Positions 16,314-24,938 of a stretch of DNA of 64,000 nt are shown piece by piece; within the stretch, counting starts at the first letter, position 1; each line of letters starts with the position of its first letter. A model generated the notes under the pieces. The model saw only the letters and a program-made list of their open reading frames with translations, did not search any database and was not told where the DNA came from. Source of the stretch: Desulforadius tongensis (GTDB lineage: Bacteria; Bacillota; Desulfotomaculia; Desulfotomaculales; Desulfohalotomaculaceae); contig NZ_JAFBCW010000004.1 in the NCBI RefSeq assembly GCF_016907915.1, positions 1 to 64,000 of the forward strand. The letters run 5' to 3'. The translations under genes and the position numbers were made by a program.

Positions 16314-16357
16314 TAAAACCAAGGGCCCACCATATTGCTGGTGAGCTCTTTGGTTTT
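16314..16357. terminator. Bidirectional terminator between the XRE and NapH-like genes
   Basis: AAAACCAAGGGCCCACCA (16315-16332) pairs imperfectly with TGGTGAGCTCTTTGGTTTT (16339-16357), giving T runs on both strands between convergent genes. Confidence 0.8.
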
Positions 16358-17504
16358 ACTCGTTATATTTATCCACTAAATCTCTTATGTCTTGAGTTTT
16401 AAACCCGTATATTTGGCCCGCTTCTTTCAAGGGAAGGTTAAAATGTTTCTCTTTGATGTTATATTTATCAATGAAAATTTTGGCCGGTATTCCGGTTATG
16501 CCAATTATATCATTAAGAGTATCTTTACCGCTAATTAAACTTGAATTGAAACTGCCCTTGCTTTCTGTCAGGACAGCAAGACTGGGTTTTTGCCAATTAA
16601 AATCCCCTGTAAAAGTAGTGATACCAATAACCAGCACAAAAATTGCCACTACTGTTTCCAATACTCGGCGTTCAGAAATTTTAAAGGATTTTTTTCCAGA
16701 TATGTAAAGCGTATCTTTTACTGGACACACGTTAACACATTCGTTACAGTTTATACATTCTACAGATGTTACATTGTTATTGGATTGTACATCGATGTTA
16801 ACTGGGCAAACATTATTGCATTTCTTACAGTTGATACAGGTAGATTCGTTGCGCTTAATGCTGGTTAATCCAAAGGGAGAAAGCAATGCCAGGAATGCAG
16901 CCATGGGGCATATGTATTTACAGAATACCCGGTTATAAAAAAAGGAACCAACCAGTGTGATAACAAGCAAGCCCAGGCCGATGGAAAATTCATCCCATAA
17001 ATCTTTTGAAAATAAGTGATGATAAGCAATCCAGGGGTCATAAGATCTCCAAACCATTTCTCCTGATTGATATGTAAATATTATCACTGCTGCCAACAGC
17101 AGATACTTTACATAACGTAATATTTTGTCAACTGTATTAGGTATGGTATACCTGCGCCGGGAAAACTTCACACGCAGCTTATAAGAGAGTTCCTGCAGAA
17201 ATCCTAATGGACAAATCATACCGCAAAAAGCTCGTTTAAAAATTAAAGCCACAAGCAGCACAGCAAAAAGAAGGATAAAATTACTCCACGCTATTCTTTT
17301 AAGCATCGTACCTTCGGTAAAAAGAATATAAGCAGATTCAATTGCGCCAAAGGGACAAAGGGAGTCAATGCTGACAGGTATGAATTTTTGACCGAAAACA
17401 TGCATCAGTCCAATAACTGTTGTAAGGATAAAGATAAAGGTTAGAACTGAAAGACGAAGAATTCTATTTTTCTTTTGATTAGTCCTATTACTTAACGTTA
17501 ACAG
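16356..17504 (-). CDS. NapH/YccM-like membrane 4Fe-4S protein
   Basis: A polytopic membrane ferredoxin with several hydrophobic helices, the NapH-type pairs FCGMICPLGFLQEL and FCKYICPMAAFLAL, then two 4Fe-4S motifs, CINCKKCNNVCP and CINCNECVNVCP. It likely passes electrons between quinol and a soluble partner. The first ATG in frame (17405) would remove part of the family N-terminus. The frame stays open to 17510 and encodes a basic stretch plus a membrane helix (ILRLSVLTFIFILTTVIGLM). The AAAGGAG site (17514-17520) is ideally spaced only for a CTG at 17504, taken here as the start (382 aa). The C-terminal ~80 residues are a small extra domain. Confidence 0.8.
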   Translation of the reverse strand: MLTLSNRTNQKKNRILRLSVLTFIFILTTVIGLMHVFGQKFIPVSIDSLCPFGAIESAYILFTEGTMLKRIAWSNFILLFAVLLVALIFKRAFCGMICPLGFLQELSYKLRVKFSRRRYTIPNTVDKILRYVKYLLLAAVIIFTYQSGEMVWRSYDPWIAYHHLFSKDLWDEFSIGLGLLVITLVGSFFYNRVFCKYICPMAAFLALLSPFGLTSIKRNESTCINCKKCNNVCPVNIDVQSNNNVTSVECINCNECVNVCPVKDTLYISGKKSFKISERRVLETVVAIFVLVIGITTFTGDFNWQKPSLAVLTESKGSFNSSLISGKDTLNDIIGITGIPAKIFIDKYNIKEKHFNLPLKEAGQIYGFKTQDIRDLVDKYNE

Positions 17505-17700
17505 AAAAAATCACTCCTTTATTAAATAGATTTCTTTTTATGGTACAGCGGTTTTGTTACGAAAATGTCACAGAAGTTGCAAAAAAATAACAAATTTTTA
17601 CCAGTGAAGCAGCTGTAACTTTGCTTATATCGACAAAATGATGATAAAAGGAACGGGTTAAAACAGGTCATTTGCCTTAAATTAGAAAGGGGGAATAATT

Positions 17701-18297
17701 ATGGAAGGCAGTAAATTTCAAGAACTCGTGCTGCAGCAATTGCAAGCGCTTACTGAAGGGCAAAAGGTGCTTACTGAACGTTTAGAGGTCGTAGAAAAAG
17801 GACAGCAAAGACTTGAAAACGGCATGGGCGGCCTTGAAAACCGCATGGACAGCCTTGGAAACCGTATGGGTGACATTGAAAACCGCATGGATGACCTTGG
17901 AAACCGCATGGACGGTCTTGAAAACCGCATGGATGACCTTGGAAACCGCATGGACGGTCTTGAAAACCGCATGGATGACCTTGGAAACCGTATGGGTGAC
18001 ATTGAAAACCGCATGGACGGCCTTGGAAACCGTATGAGCGATCTTGAAAATCACATGGGCGACCTTAAAAACCGTATAGGTAGCCTTGAAAATCGCATGG
18101 AAACGGTTGAAAAAGGTCTGTTAAAAGTGGAAAACTATGTTGAAAACGAGGTTATCGATAAAGTTCGCGCCTTGTTTGATTCTCGCGAAGTACATGAAGA
18201 TAAACTCCGCCGGATAGCTAACAAGCTGGAGAGCATTGAAATTGATACTGGTTATCTAGTTACAAAAGTTGCTAAATTAGAAAAAGCAGCAAAATAA
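17701..18297 (+). CDS. Coiled-coil protein of near-perfect heptad repeats
   Basis: 198 aa. Residues ~38-137 are about 14 copies of a seven-residue unit of form LENRMDG / LGNRMDD, with Leu and Met at the a/d positions of a coiled coil. Flanks are helical (QQLQALTEGQKVLTERLEVVEKG before; VRALFDSREVHEDKLRRIANKLESIE after). No membrane segment. A strong AAAGGGGG site precedes ATG 17701. Similar DUF-type tail-fibre-like or LXG-like repeat proteins occur in clostridia, but no function can be assigned. It is monocistronic. Confidence 0.8.
   Translation: MEGSKFQELVLQQLQALTEGQKVLTERLEVVEKGQQRLENGMGGLENRMDSLGNRMGDIENRMDDLGNRMDGLENRMDDLGNRMDGLENRMDDLGNRMGDIENRMDGLGNRMSDLENHMGDLKNRIGSLENRMETVEKGLLKVENYVENEVIDKVRALFDSREVHEDKLRRIANKLESIEIDTGYLVTKVAKLEKAAK
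17812..18110 (+). repeat. In-frame 21/42-bp tandem repeat
   Basis: Within the coiled-coil gene, a 21-bp unit (CTTGAAAACCGCATGGACGGT and variants alternating GAAAAC with GGAAAC) repeats about 14 times, in places as a 42-bp higher-order unit that is identical between copies. This explains the long open frames seen on the other strand. Confidence 0.92.
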
Positions 18298-18397
18298 TTT
18301 TATTAGATTGCCGTAGAACCTGTTTTATGTTTTTATACGGGCTGCTTGTTAGAACAATTGACTGAATAGTCAAATGCTTGATTTTATAAAAACTAAT

Positions 18398-18426
18398 GTG
18401 ACATTTTTAAGAATATATGCTATAAT
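18398..18426 (+). promoter_or_regulatory. Sigma-A promoter of the iorAB-paaK operon
   Basis: GTGACA (18398-18403) and TATAAT (18421-18426) are separated by 17 bases. Confidence 0.8.
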
Positions 18427-18432
18427 GTACAT

Positions 18433-18600
18433 CAATTAGTTAAGAATAAGTTGAGAAAAGTGAGAAGTTTCAAAAACTGCATAGTGAATGGAGAAAAGAT
18501 GAGTTTAGATGAGTTAAGCTGAGCCTAGTACAAGTGAGACTAATCTAATTATTCAGCAGGTAAAACTTAACCAGGCGTGGCAGCTTGGTTTTTTTGTTTT
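18433..18600 (+). promoter_or_regulatory. Leader with intrinsic terminator upstream of iorA (attenuator)
   Basis: Between the promoter and iorA lies a ~170-nt leader ending in a terminator: ACCAGGC (18570-18576) with GCTTGGT (18583-18589), then seven Ts. An upstream segment AAGCTG (18516-18521) is complementary to CAGCTT (18581-18586), with GCC (18523-18525) also able to pair GGC (18574-18576), so an antiterminator is possible. GCTGA/TCAGC and TTAGAT/ATCTAA also pair in an interleaved, pseudoknot-like order. A tiny ORF, MSLDELS (18499-18522), follows GGAG. No T-box consensus and no known riboswitch recognised. Confidence 0.6.
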
Positions 18601-18688
18601 CTATCGTAAAACATGAGTAGAAAGCAGACCCATGCCACCAATATCACCTTTTCATAATAATTCTATTAATATTGTCGGAGGAAAAGCT

Positions 18689-20479
18689 ATGAAAAAATTG
18701 TTGATGGGTAACGAAGCTATAGCTTACGGTGCCGTAGAGGCGGGGGTACGGGTTGCCACCGCTTACCCCGGGACACCATCGTCTGAAGTCTTTGCTGCTC
18801 TGGCCGCTATGGCCAAAGAAAACGGAATTTATGCCGAATGGTCAATTAACGAAAAAGCGGCTTTAGAAGTGGCCGCGGGCGCGGCATATGCCGGGGCCAG
18901 GGCTATGGTAACCATGAAACAGGTGGGTTTGAATGTGGCCGCAGACCCGCTGATGACTCTGGCCTATATCGGAGTAAAGGGTGGTTTGGTTCTGGTGGTG
19001 GCCGATGACCCCGGCCCACACAGTTCCCAAAATGAACAAGATACCAGGAAATTTGCCCAGTTGGCCAAACTGCCGGTGCTGGACCCGGCAGCACCGCAGG
19101 AAGCAAAGGACATGACGGTGGCAGCCTTTGACATTTCAGAAGAGCTGGGATTGCCGGTGATTCTGCGCCCTACTACCCGCACCTGTCATGTCTGCCAGGA
19201 TGTGGAACTGGGTGAACAAAAAAATACCCCAGAACCGCCTGGTTTTGCAAAGGATTCGAGATGGGTGATTTTTCCCAGCCTGGCATTTAAGCGCCACCGC
19301 TGGCTGAATAAACAGCAGGAAGCAGCCCGGAATATACTTGAATCTCTGCCATTTAACTCATCTGAATATGCAGAAGGTGATGTTGGGGTAGTAGCCTGCG
19401 GAGTTGCTTACAATTATGTAAAGGAAGCCCTGGGAATTTTGGGTGTCGAGGTTTCTGTCTTAAAAATAGGTACACCATATCCACTGCCCGAGAAACTGGC
19501 GTTGAAATTCTTGCAGAGACACCGGCAGGTGCTGGTGGTGGAGGAGCAGGAACCGGTGGTAGAGGATCAATTGATTAATTTAACCTGGAGCAATGGTCTG
19601 CCTCTGAAACTATCAGGCAAGAGAGGGGGGTATATTCCACGGGAAGGAGAATTGGATGTAGATAAGGTGCTCTCTGCCCTGGCCAAGTTTATTGGTACAG
19701 AGCTACCACGAAAGCAGGAGAATGAAGTATTACCCCCGATGCCGCTGCGCACACCTGTGCTTTGTGCCGGCTGCCCCCACCGTGCCTCCTTCTATGCTTT
19801 TAAGCAGGCAGCTGGTAATGACGCCATTTTTACCGGAGACATTGGCTGCTACACGCTTGGTAATATGCCGCCCCTAAATGCAATGGATACCTGCCTGTGC
19901 ATGGGAGCCAGCATAACCATAGCCAGCGGGTTGTACCGGGTAGAACCAGAGCGAAAGATAGCAGCATTCTTAGGTGATTCAACCTTTTTCCATACAGGTA
20001 TAGCTGGTTTAGTCAATGCCGTACATAACAAAGCAAACATTACAGTTGTAATACTGGATAACCGGAGCACTGCCATGACCGGTCATCAGCCGCACCCGGG
20101 TTTGGAGTGGACCGCCACCGGGGAACCCACCAATGGTTTAGATATTACTAAAATAGTTAAAGCCTGCGGAGTTGAAATGGTACGGGTGGTGGATCCATAC
20201 GATCTTGAAACAGCAAAACAGGCGGCAGGGGAAGCTTTGGATTTCAACGGGCCAGCTGTGGTAATTATGCGCCGGGAATGCGCAGCACTAACCAGAAAAC
20301 GTCAGGCACTTAGGCAGGTAGATTTGGAAACCTGCGTTGGGTGCGGTATGTGTATTGACGAATTGGGCTGCCCGGCCATAATTAAGCAGGATGGTCTGCC
20401 TGTAATTACCAATACTTGCACCGGTTGTGGTGTATGCTCTCAGATTTGTCCCACCGGGGCTATTCGGGAGGTGCGTTAA
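18689..20479 (+). CDS. iorA: Indolepyruvate ferredoxin oxidoreductase, alpha subunit
   Basis: 596 aa. With IorB it oxidatively decarboxylates aryl-pyruvates (from Trp, Phe, Tyr transamination) to aryl-acetyl-CoA, reducing ferredoxin. Pyrimidine-binding part: GNEAIAYGAVEAGVRVATAY and the Pro-rich AYPGTPSSEV. TPP/Mg part: GDIGCYTLG, then GDSTFFHTGIAGLVNAVHN. C-terminus: two 4Fe-4S motifs, CVGCGMCIDELGCP and CTGCGVCSQICP. ATG 18689 follows GGAGG. It is first gene of an operon with iorB (1-base gap) and paaK. Confidence 0.95.
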   Translation: MKKLLMGNEAIAYGAVEAGVRVATAYPGTPSSEVFAALAAMAKENGIYAEWSINEKAALEVAAGAAYAGARAMVTMKQVGLNVAADPLMTLAYIGVKGGLVLVVADDPGPHSSQNEQDTRKFAQLAKLPVLDPAAPQEAKDMTVAAFDISEELGLPVILRPTTRTCHVCQDVELGEQKNTPEPPGFAKDSRWVIFPSLAFKRHRWLNKQQEAARNILESLPFNSSEYAEGDVGVVACGVAYNYVKEALGILGVEVSVLKIGTPYPLPEKLALKFLQRHRQVLVVEEQEPVVEDQLINLTWSNGLPLKLSGKRGGYIPREGELDVDKVLSALAKFIGTELPRKQENEVLPPMPLRTPVLCAGCPHRASFYAFKQAAGNDAIFTGDIGCYTLGNMPPLNAMDTCLCMGASITIASGLYRVEPERKIAAFLGDSTFFHTGIAGLVNAVHNKANITVVILDNRSTAMTGHQPHPGLEWTATGEPTNGLDITKIVKACGVEMVRVVDPYDLETAKQAAGEALDFNGPAVVIMRRECAALTRKRQALRQVDLETCVGCGMCIDELGCPAIIKQDGLPVITNTCTGCGVCSQICPTGAIREVR

Positions 20480-20480
20480 C

Positions 20481-21068
20481 ATGAACTTAAATATAGTTAT
20501 TACCGGTGTTGGTGGGCAGGGTAACGTGCTGGCATCGCGCATTCTGGCTCAAGCAGCAGTAGAAGCCGGGTATAAGGTACGCACTTCCGAAGCCATCGGC
20601 ATGGCTCAAAGGGAAGGCATGGTGATGAGCCATGTACGCATGGGAGAATGTCTTTACGGTGCTGTTATTCCCGATGGAAAGGCAGATGTTTTATTGGGAT
20701 TTGAACTGGCGGAAACCATTCGCGGGCTGCCGAAGCTAAATAAAAAAGGTGTGGTTATTGCCAACAAGTCATGTGTCATTCCAGTTTCCGCGGCTTTAGG
20801 TATATCCAGCTACCAGCGGGATAAGTTAACTCGCTACCTGCAAGATCATGTAAATAATTTACACCTATTTGATGCCACTGCTCTGGCAGCACAGGCAGGC
20901 ACAGTCAAAGCCACCAACATTGTGCTGTTAGGCGCATTGGCGGCACTAAATTTATTACCGTATACATGTGCTGATTTGCTTAATGTGGTGCTGGAATCAG
21001 TGCCGTCTAAATTTAAAGATGTTAATAAACGGGCTTTTGAATTAGGTTATCGAGCCATGGAGGTGTAA
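20481..21068 (+). CDS. iorB: Indolepyruvate ferredoxin oxidoreductase, beta subunit
   Basis: 195 aa gamma-type oxidoreductase domain. The N-terminal ITGVGGQGNVLASRILAQAA is the family nucleotide-contact motif, followed by EAIGMAQREGMVMSHVRMGE. It completes the IorAB enzyme. ATG 20481 lies one base after the iorA stop, with GGGAGGTG inside the iorA end, implying translational coupling. Confidence 0.94.
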   Translation: MNLNIVITGVGGQGNVLASRILAQAAVEAGYKVRTSEAIGMAQREGMVMSHVRMGECLYGAVIPDGKADVLLGFELAETIRGLPKLNKKGVVIANKSCVIPVSAALGISSYQRDKLTRYLQDHVNNLHLFDATALAAQAGTVKATNIVLLGALAALNLLPYTCADLLNVVLESVPSKFKDVNKRAFELGYRAMEV

Positions 21069-21071
21069 TAC

Positions 21072-22361
21072 ATGGCAGTAACAATTAAAAATGTCAGGGA
21101 AAGTTTTGATTTTACTGAAATAACTTTACATCAGGAAAAAAGCTTAAGATCAATGATTAAAAGGGTTTATGAAAATTCACCCTATTACCGCCGCAAATTG
21201 GATGAACATGGTATTAAACCAGGGGACATCCGCACTATAAAAGATTTGGCCAGCATTCCCTTTACCACCAAATCTGAACTGCGGGAAGCTTACCCGCTGG
21301 GAATGATGGCTGTTTCTGAGGAACAGGTGGTTAGAATTCACTCTTCTTCCGGCACCACCGGTAAACCGGTAATCATACCCTATACACGCAGAGATGTGGA
21401 AATTTGGGCAGAGATGATGGCCAGGTGTATGTCCGTGGTGGGAGTTACAAACAGAGACAGGGTACAGATAACTCCCGGTTATGGCCTGTGGACGGCAGGT
21501 ATCGGTTTCCAGGCCGGAGTGGAAAGAATTGGCTCCATGGCCGTACCTACAGGTCCTGGTAATACCGAAAAACAGCTGGAAATGATGGTAGATTTGCAAT
21601 CCACCGTGCTGATAGGTACATCATCCTATGGTCTGCTGCTGTCAGAAGAAATCTGCCGCTGCGGTATTAAAGAAAAACTGGTGCTGCGATTGGGGATTTT
21701 TGGTTCGGAACGCTGGGGAGATAAAATGCGAGCCAGAATAGAGAAAAACTTGGGCATCAAAACTTATGATATTTATGGACTAACTGAAATATACGGTCCG
21801 GGAATTGCCATTGATTGTCCGGAACATAACGGTTTGCATTACTGGAGCGATCACTTGCTTTTTGAAATAATCGATCCCATTACTGGTGAACAGCTGCCGC
21901 CGGGTGAACAGGGTGAATTAGTTATCACTACTTTAACCAAAGAAGGTATGCCGCTGCTGCGCTATCGCACCCATGATATTACCAGGATAAAAACCGAACG
22001 GTGTTCTTGTAATTTACCATATCCTCTAATAGATAGAATTCTAGGACGCAGTGATGATATGGTTAAGGTCAAGGGGGTAAACGTTTACCCCGGTCAGATA
22101 GATCACGTATTAAAGGAAACTCCTGGTGCCGGCGGCGAGTATCAACTGGTGCTTACCAGGGAGCAGGGAAAAGATAAAATAACTGTGCGCATTGAAATAG
22201 AGGAAGGGCATAATCTCCAGGAAGTAACTGCCACCTGCCAGCGTATAATTAAAAGTAAAATAGGTATCTTGGCTGAGATTGAGGCAGTGCCTTACGGAGA
22301 ACTGCCTCGCAGTGAAAAGAAAAGTAAACGTATATTCGATAAACGCGAACAAGGCCTATAA
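21072..22361 (+). CDS. paaK: Phenylacetate-CoA ligase family protein
   Basis: 429 aa AMP-forming acyl-CoA synthetase of the PaaK group. The P-loop SSSGTTGKPV, the YGLTEIYGPG core motif and the C-terminal DDMVKVKGVNVYP hinge are visible. It joins phenylacetate or indoleacetate to CoA. Next to iorAB (3-base gap) it probably handles the same aryl-acetyl-CoA pool, possibly in reverse to recover energy during aromatic amino acid fermentation (inference). ATG 21072 follows GGAGGTG. Confidence 0.92.
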   Translation: MAVTIKNVRESFDFTEITLHQEKSLRSMIKRVYENSPYYRRKLDEHGIKPGDIRTIKDLASIPFTTKSELREAYPLGMMAVSEEQVVRIHSSSGTTGKPVIIPYTRRDVEIWAEMMARCMSVVGVTNRDRVQITPGYGLWTAGIGFQAGVERIGSMAVPTGPGNTEKQLEMMVDLQSTVLIGTSSYGLLLSEEICRCGIKEKLVLRLGIFGSERWGDKMRARIEKNLGIKTYDIYGLTEIYGPGIAIDCPEHNGLHYWSDHLLFEIIDPITGEQLPPGEQGELVITTLTKEGMPLLRYRTHDITRIKTERCSCNLPYPLIDRILGRSDDMVKVKGVNVYPGQIDHVLKETPGAGGEYQLVLTREQGKDKITVRIEIEEGHNLQEVTATCQRIIKSKIGILAEIEAVPYGELPRSEKKSKRIFDKREQGL

Positions 22362-22490
22362 AACCAATAACATCACTATATTGCAGGCCTAAACGGATTG
22401 GTATTCAGCCGCCTGTCCGGCATATTCGCCTTCCATGGCTCAAACGCGGCCAACTTCCGCGGCCGATCTGTCGGCACAGCAAAATAAAAG

Positions 22491-22523
22491 ACACCCCAAA
22501 AGAGTTTTAATCTTTTGGGGTGT
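22491..22523. terminator. Bidirectional terminator between paaK and the recombinase
   Basis: ACACCCCAAAAGA (22491-22503) pairs perfectly with TCTTTTGGGGTGT (22511-22523). The 130 bases between paaK and this hairpin hold nothing recognisable. Confidence 0.85.
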
Positions 22524-22525
22524 TT

Positions 22526-23524
22526 CTATCTGCCAATAGGAATTTTGCTGATCACAGAGGCCATGTGTTTTCTGTTTACATGGGTGTATATTCTGGTGGT
22601 GGCAATGTTATCATGACCTAACAGATCCTGCAATTCTTCCAGCTTCGCTCCGCTGTCCCGGAGAATTGTAGCAAAGGAATGGCGAAGCTTGTGTGGAGTA
22701 ATACGGTTTGACAATCCGGCTAATTTAACATACTTTTGTACCAGATTTTCCAGCGCCCGGGTTGTAAATCGTTTATTTAGGCGTGAGATAAATAATATAT
22801 CTTTATCTTTAGGATGTACCCGTTCGTGGGGGCGTACTTCCAAATATCTTTTAATTCCCTTGTAACAAGGCCCAGACAAGGGTATTTCCCTTTCTTTATT
22901 TCCCTTGCCGATAACCCTTAAAAAATTTCCATCAGCAGATTCTATTAGGCCGCTTATTTTTACTCCAGCCAATTCTGATACCCTTAAACCGGTATGTAAA
23001 AACATTAACAGTATGGCATAATCTCTTATCTTATATGGCGAATCACTTTCGAGTACGGTTCTAAGAAGTCTATTTGCACTGTCTACATCTAGGTATACCA
23101 GTTCCCGCCTGGGCGGCTCCCGGCGGGAGATGGTAACGGGGTTTTGGGGTAAAAGATTAAGGATTTTTACTATATAATTGTAAAATGACTTCAAGGATGC
23201 CAGTTTTCGTGCATCGGCATGGTAAGAATCCCCTTTACTCTGGCGGGGTCTGGTGCTGATAAAATCTGTAAAGTAAGATTCAATAATTTGGGGTGTAACT
23301 GACAATAAATGTTCATCATTAATAACATTAGGCTGGATAGCTGTTATCGCTTTGTGTATGTCTAAGTCATTAGTAGAGGGAAGCTTTTCGACACCTTTTT
23401 CTAAGGCCAACCAGCGGCAAAACAAGGAAAGGTCTATGGCATATTCTTTAATTGTAGCTTTGCTCCGGTGCTCTGTTTTATATTTATAATCTAAAAATCG
23501 TTGTATTAAAGAAGGCAGTTCCAT
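22526..23524 (-). CDS. Tyrosine recombinase / integrase (XerC/D-like)
   Basis: 332 aa. An N-terminal SAM-like core-binding domain (about 1-140, with RSKATIKEYAIDLSLF) precedes a catalytic domain showing HTGLRVSELAGV (first Arg), HKLRHSFAT (HxLR), LGHDNIATT and the TTRIYTH tyrosine. It cuts and joins DNA at short inverted sites. It is longer than typical XerC/XerD and is not beside topA/codY-type neighbours, so it may belong to a mobile region rather than dimer resolution. It borders the AT-rich molybdoenzyme cluster. Confidence 0.88.
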   Translation of the reverse strand: MELPSLIQRFLDYKYKTEHRSKATIKEYAIDLSLFCRWLALEKGVEKLPSTNDLDIHKAITAIQPNVINDEHLLSVTPQIIESYFTDFISTRPRQSKGDSYHADARKLASLKSFYNYIVKILNLLPQNPVTISRREPPRRELVYLDVDSANRLLRTVLESDSPYKIRDYAILLMFLHTGLRVSELAGVKISGLIESADGNFLRVIGKGNKEREIPLSGPCYKGIKRYLEVRPHERVHPKDKDILFISRLNKRFTTRALENLVQKYVKLAGLSNRITPHKLRHSFATILRDSGAKLEELQDLLGHDNIATTRIYTHVNRKHMASVISKIPIGR

Positions 23525-23546
23525 ATCAAATACCTCCGGTATATTT

Positions 23547-24662
23547 TTATTTGCCGCATAATGTACAAATTGTTTTTTTGCCAGGTATTTGCCAAAATTC
23601 CTGCTGGCAGTTTAAACAATTATTTTTACTTGCAGAAATAAGTACTAAAGGTTCTGTTTGGATAAAGTCCTTTATGGAAAGGTTTTCAGACCATTTTATA
23701 CCCTGAAAAAAACACACATCCTGACAAATATTACATTCAGTGCACAAATGCGGTATAAAAACTAAACTTTTTTTATTCTCACTTTTTATGACTTGTAAAG
23801 CACTGGTGGGGCATAATTTGGTACAGACTTCACAAAAATTACATTCTGTAATTTGTAGTTTTTTATATGGTAACGACTTTGATAAATCAACTGCTTTTAA
23901 GTCTAAGGTATTTTTAAATATATCATATAAATATTTCCTTTTCACTTTAACCATTTTTTCGTTTTTGGGCCTGTCGGGCCTGGGTTTATTATTGTCTGTG
24001 TTTGTCGAACTGAAGAACTGCCGGGGGATCTTTTGGGCACTAGAGAAAATAGATTTAAGAAACATCCTTCGATTGTAATTTTGAATTTCTTCACTATTAG
24101 AATGATCTTTGATTTTATCTAGGTATGGCTGTAAATCAACAATGTTTTCTACCAGGTGCACAGCATTGGTAAATAGATTAAAAGCATTTAATTCTGCCAT
24201 CAAATTAGAAACTTTAAATTTCAAGCAATTGTTACATAATGCTGGATTTAAAAATATTACAACTTCTTTTGAATTAAAAAGTAAATTAATGACTAATTCC
24301 GGATACAGCTGAGACAAACAGTTTATACTTACTAGTTTATCTTTTTCTTTATCCTTTAGCTTCAATTTTTTTTGAAAAGGATGGCAGGTAATTATTAATG
24401 TTTTTTCTGTGGAACATTGATTAATTAAATGGTCTTCGTTTAGTTTAAAAACATGATTAGGACATGCTGATACACAAAAGCCGCAGTAAATACATTCTTC
24501 CAGCTGCAAAACCCCATTTTCAAAAGAAAGCCCCTGGGTCGGACAAACTTCAACACATTTCTGACAAGAGGATTTAGGAGTAATTTCCCTGCTGCAAAGG
24601 GTATTGTTAACTTTTAATGGTGATAGATTGGCAAATAACGTCATAATTTTTTGAATTTTCAT
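23547..24662 (-). CDS. Polyferredoxin with four Fe-S motifs and an internal RR motif
   Basis: 371 aa. 4Fe-4S motifs: CQKCVEVCP and CIYCGFCVSACP in the N-terminal part, CNFCEVCTKLCP and CTECNICQDVC in the C-terminal part. A C-terminal CxxC...CxxC pair (CLNCQQ ... CTLCGK) looks like a zinc ribbon or rubredoxin-like knuckle. Around residue 200 is NRRMFLKSIF, which resembles a Tat signal core but sits in mid-protein. It is read divergently from the molybdoenzyme at 24939, so it is a likely electron-transfer partner (inference). No named family recognised. Confidence 0.78.
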   Translation of the reverse strand: MKIQKIMTLFANLSPLKVNNTLCSREITPKSSCQKCVEVCPTQGLSFENGVLQLEECIYCGFCVSACPNHVFKLNEDHLINQCSTEKTLIITCHPFQKKLKLKDKEKDKLVSINCLSQLYPELVINLLFNSKEVVIFLNPALCNNCLKFKVSNLMAELNAFNLFTNAVHLVENIVDLQPYLDKIKDHSNSEEIQNYNRRMFLKSIFSSAQKIPRQFFSSTNTDNNKPRPDRPKNEKMVKVKRKYLYDIFKNTLDLKAVDLSKSLPYKKLQITECNFCEVCTKLCPTSALQVIKSENKKSLVFIPHLCTECNICQDVCFFQGIKWSENLSIKDFIQTEPLVLISASKNNCLNCQQEFWQIPGKKTICTLCGK

Positions 24663-24938
24663 TTCTCCATCTCCATACTAAAGTTTATAAATTATTGAAT
24701 TAAGTACGTTTAATATAATAACAAATTTCAAAAATATAACCTAGACTTATTTTTTTCTAATAATTGTCAGTTTAACTGCTGCTTAATTAATATTGATAAA
24801 AATAAAAATTAATGCTATCTTAATCTCCATAGCACTCATCATACTTGAGCCAGAAAAAATTATCAGTATTTTCATAACACCAGCTTTCAATTTCTTTAAT
24901 GCAGGAAATGTTAATTAAAGTTTATTAATACTAGGGGG

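Noticed and set aside
17718-18054. Long frames on the minus strand (98 and 90 codons)
   Set aside because: They are by-products of the 21-bp repeats of the coiled-coil gene, which lack stops in several frames.
18433-18600. T-box or SAM-type riboswitch before iorA
   Set aside because: No TGGNACCGCG T-box and no SAM-box core; only a generic attenuator is supported.
22376-22490. GC-rich inverted motifs after paaK
   Set aside because: Short GGCCG-type complementarity only; no stable attributable structure.
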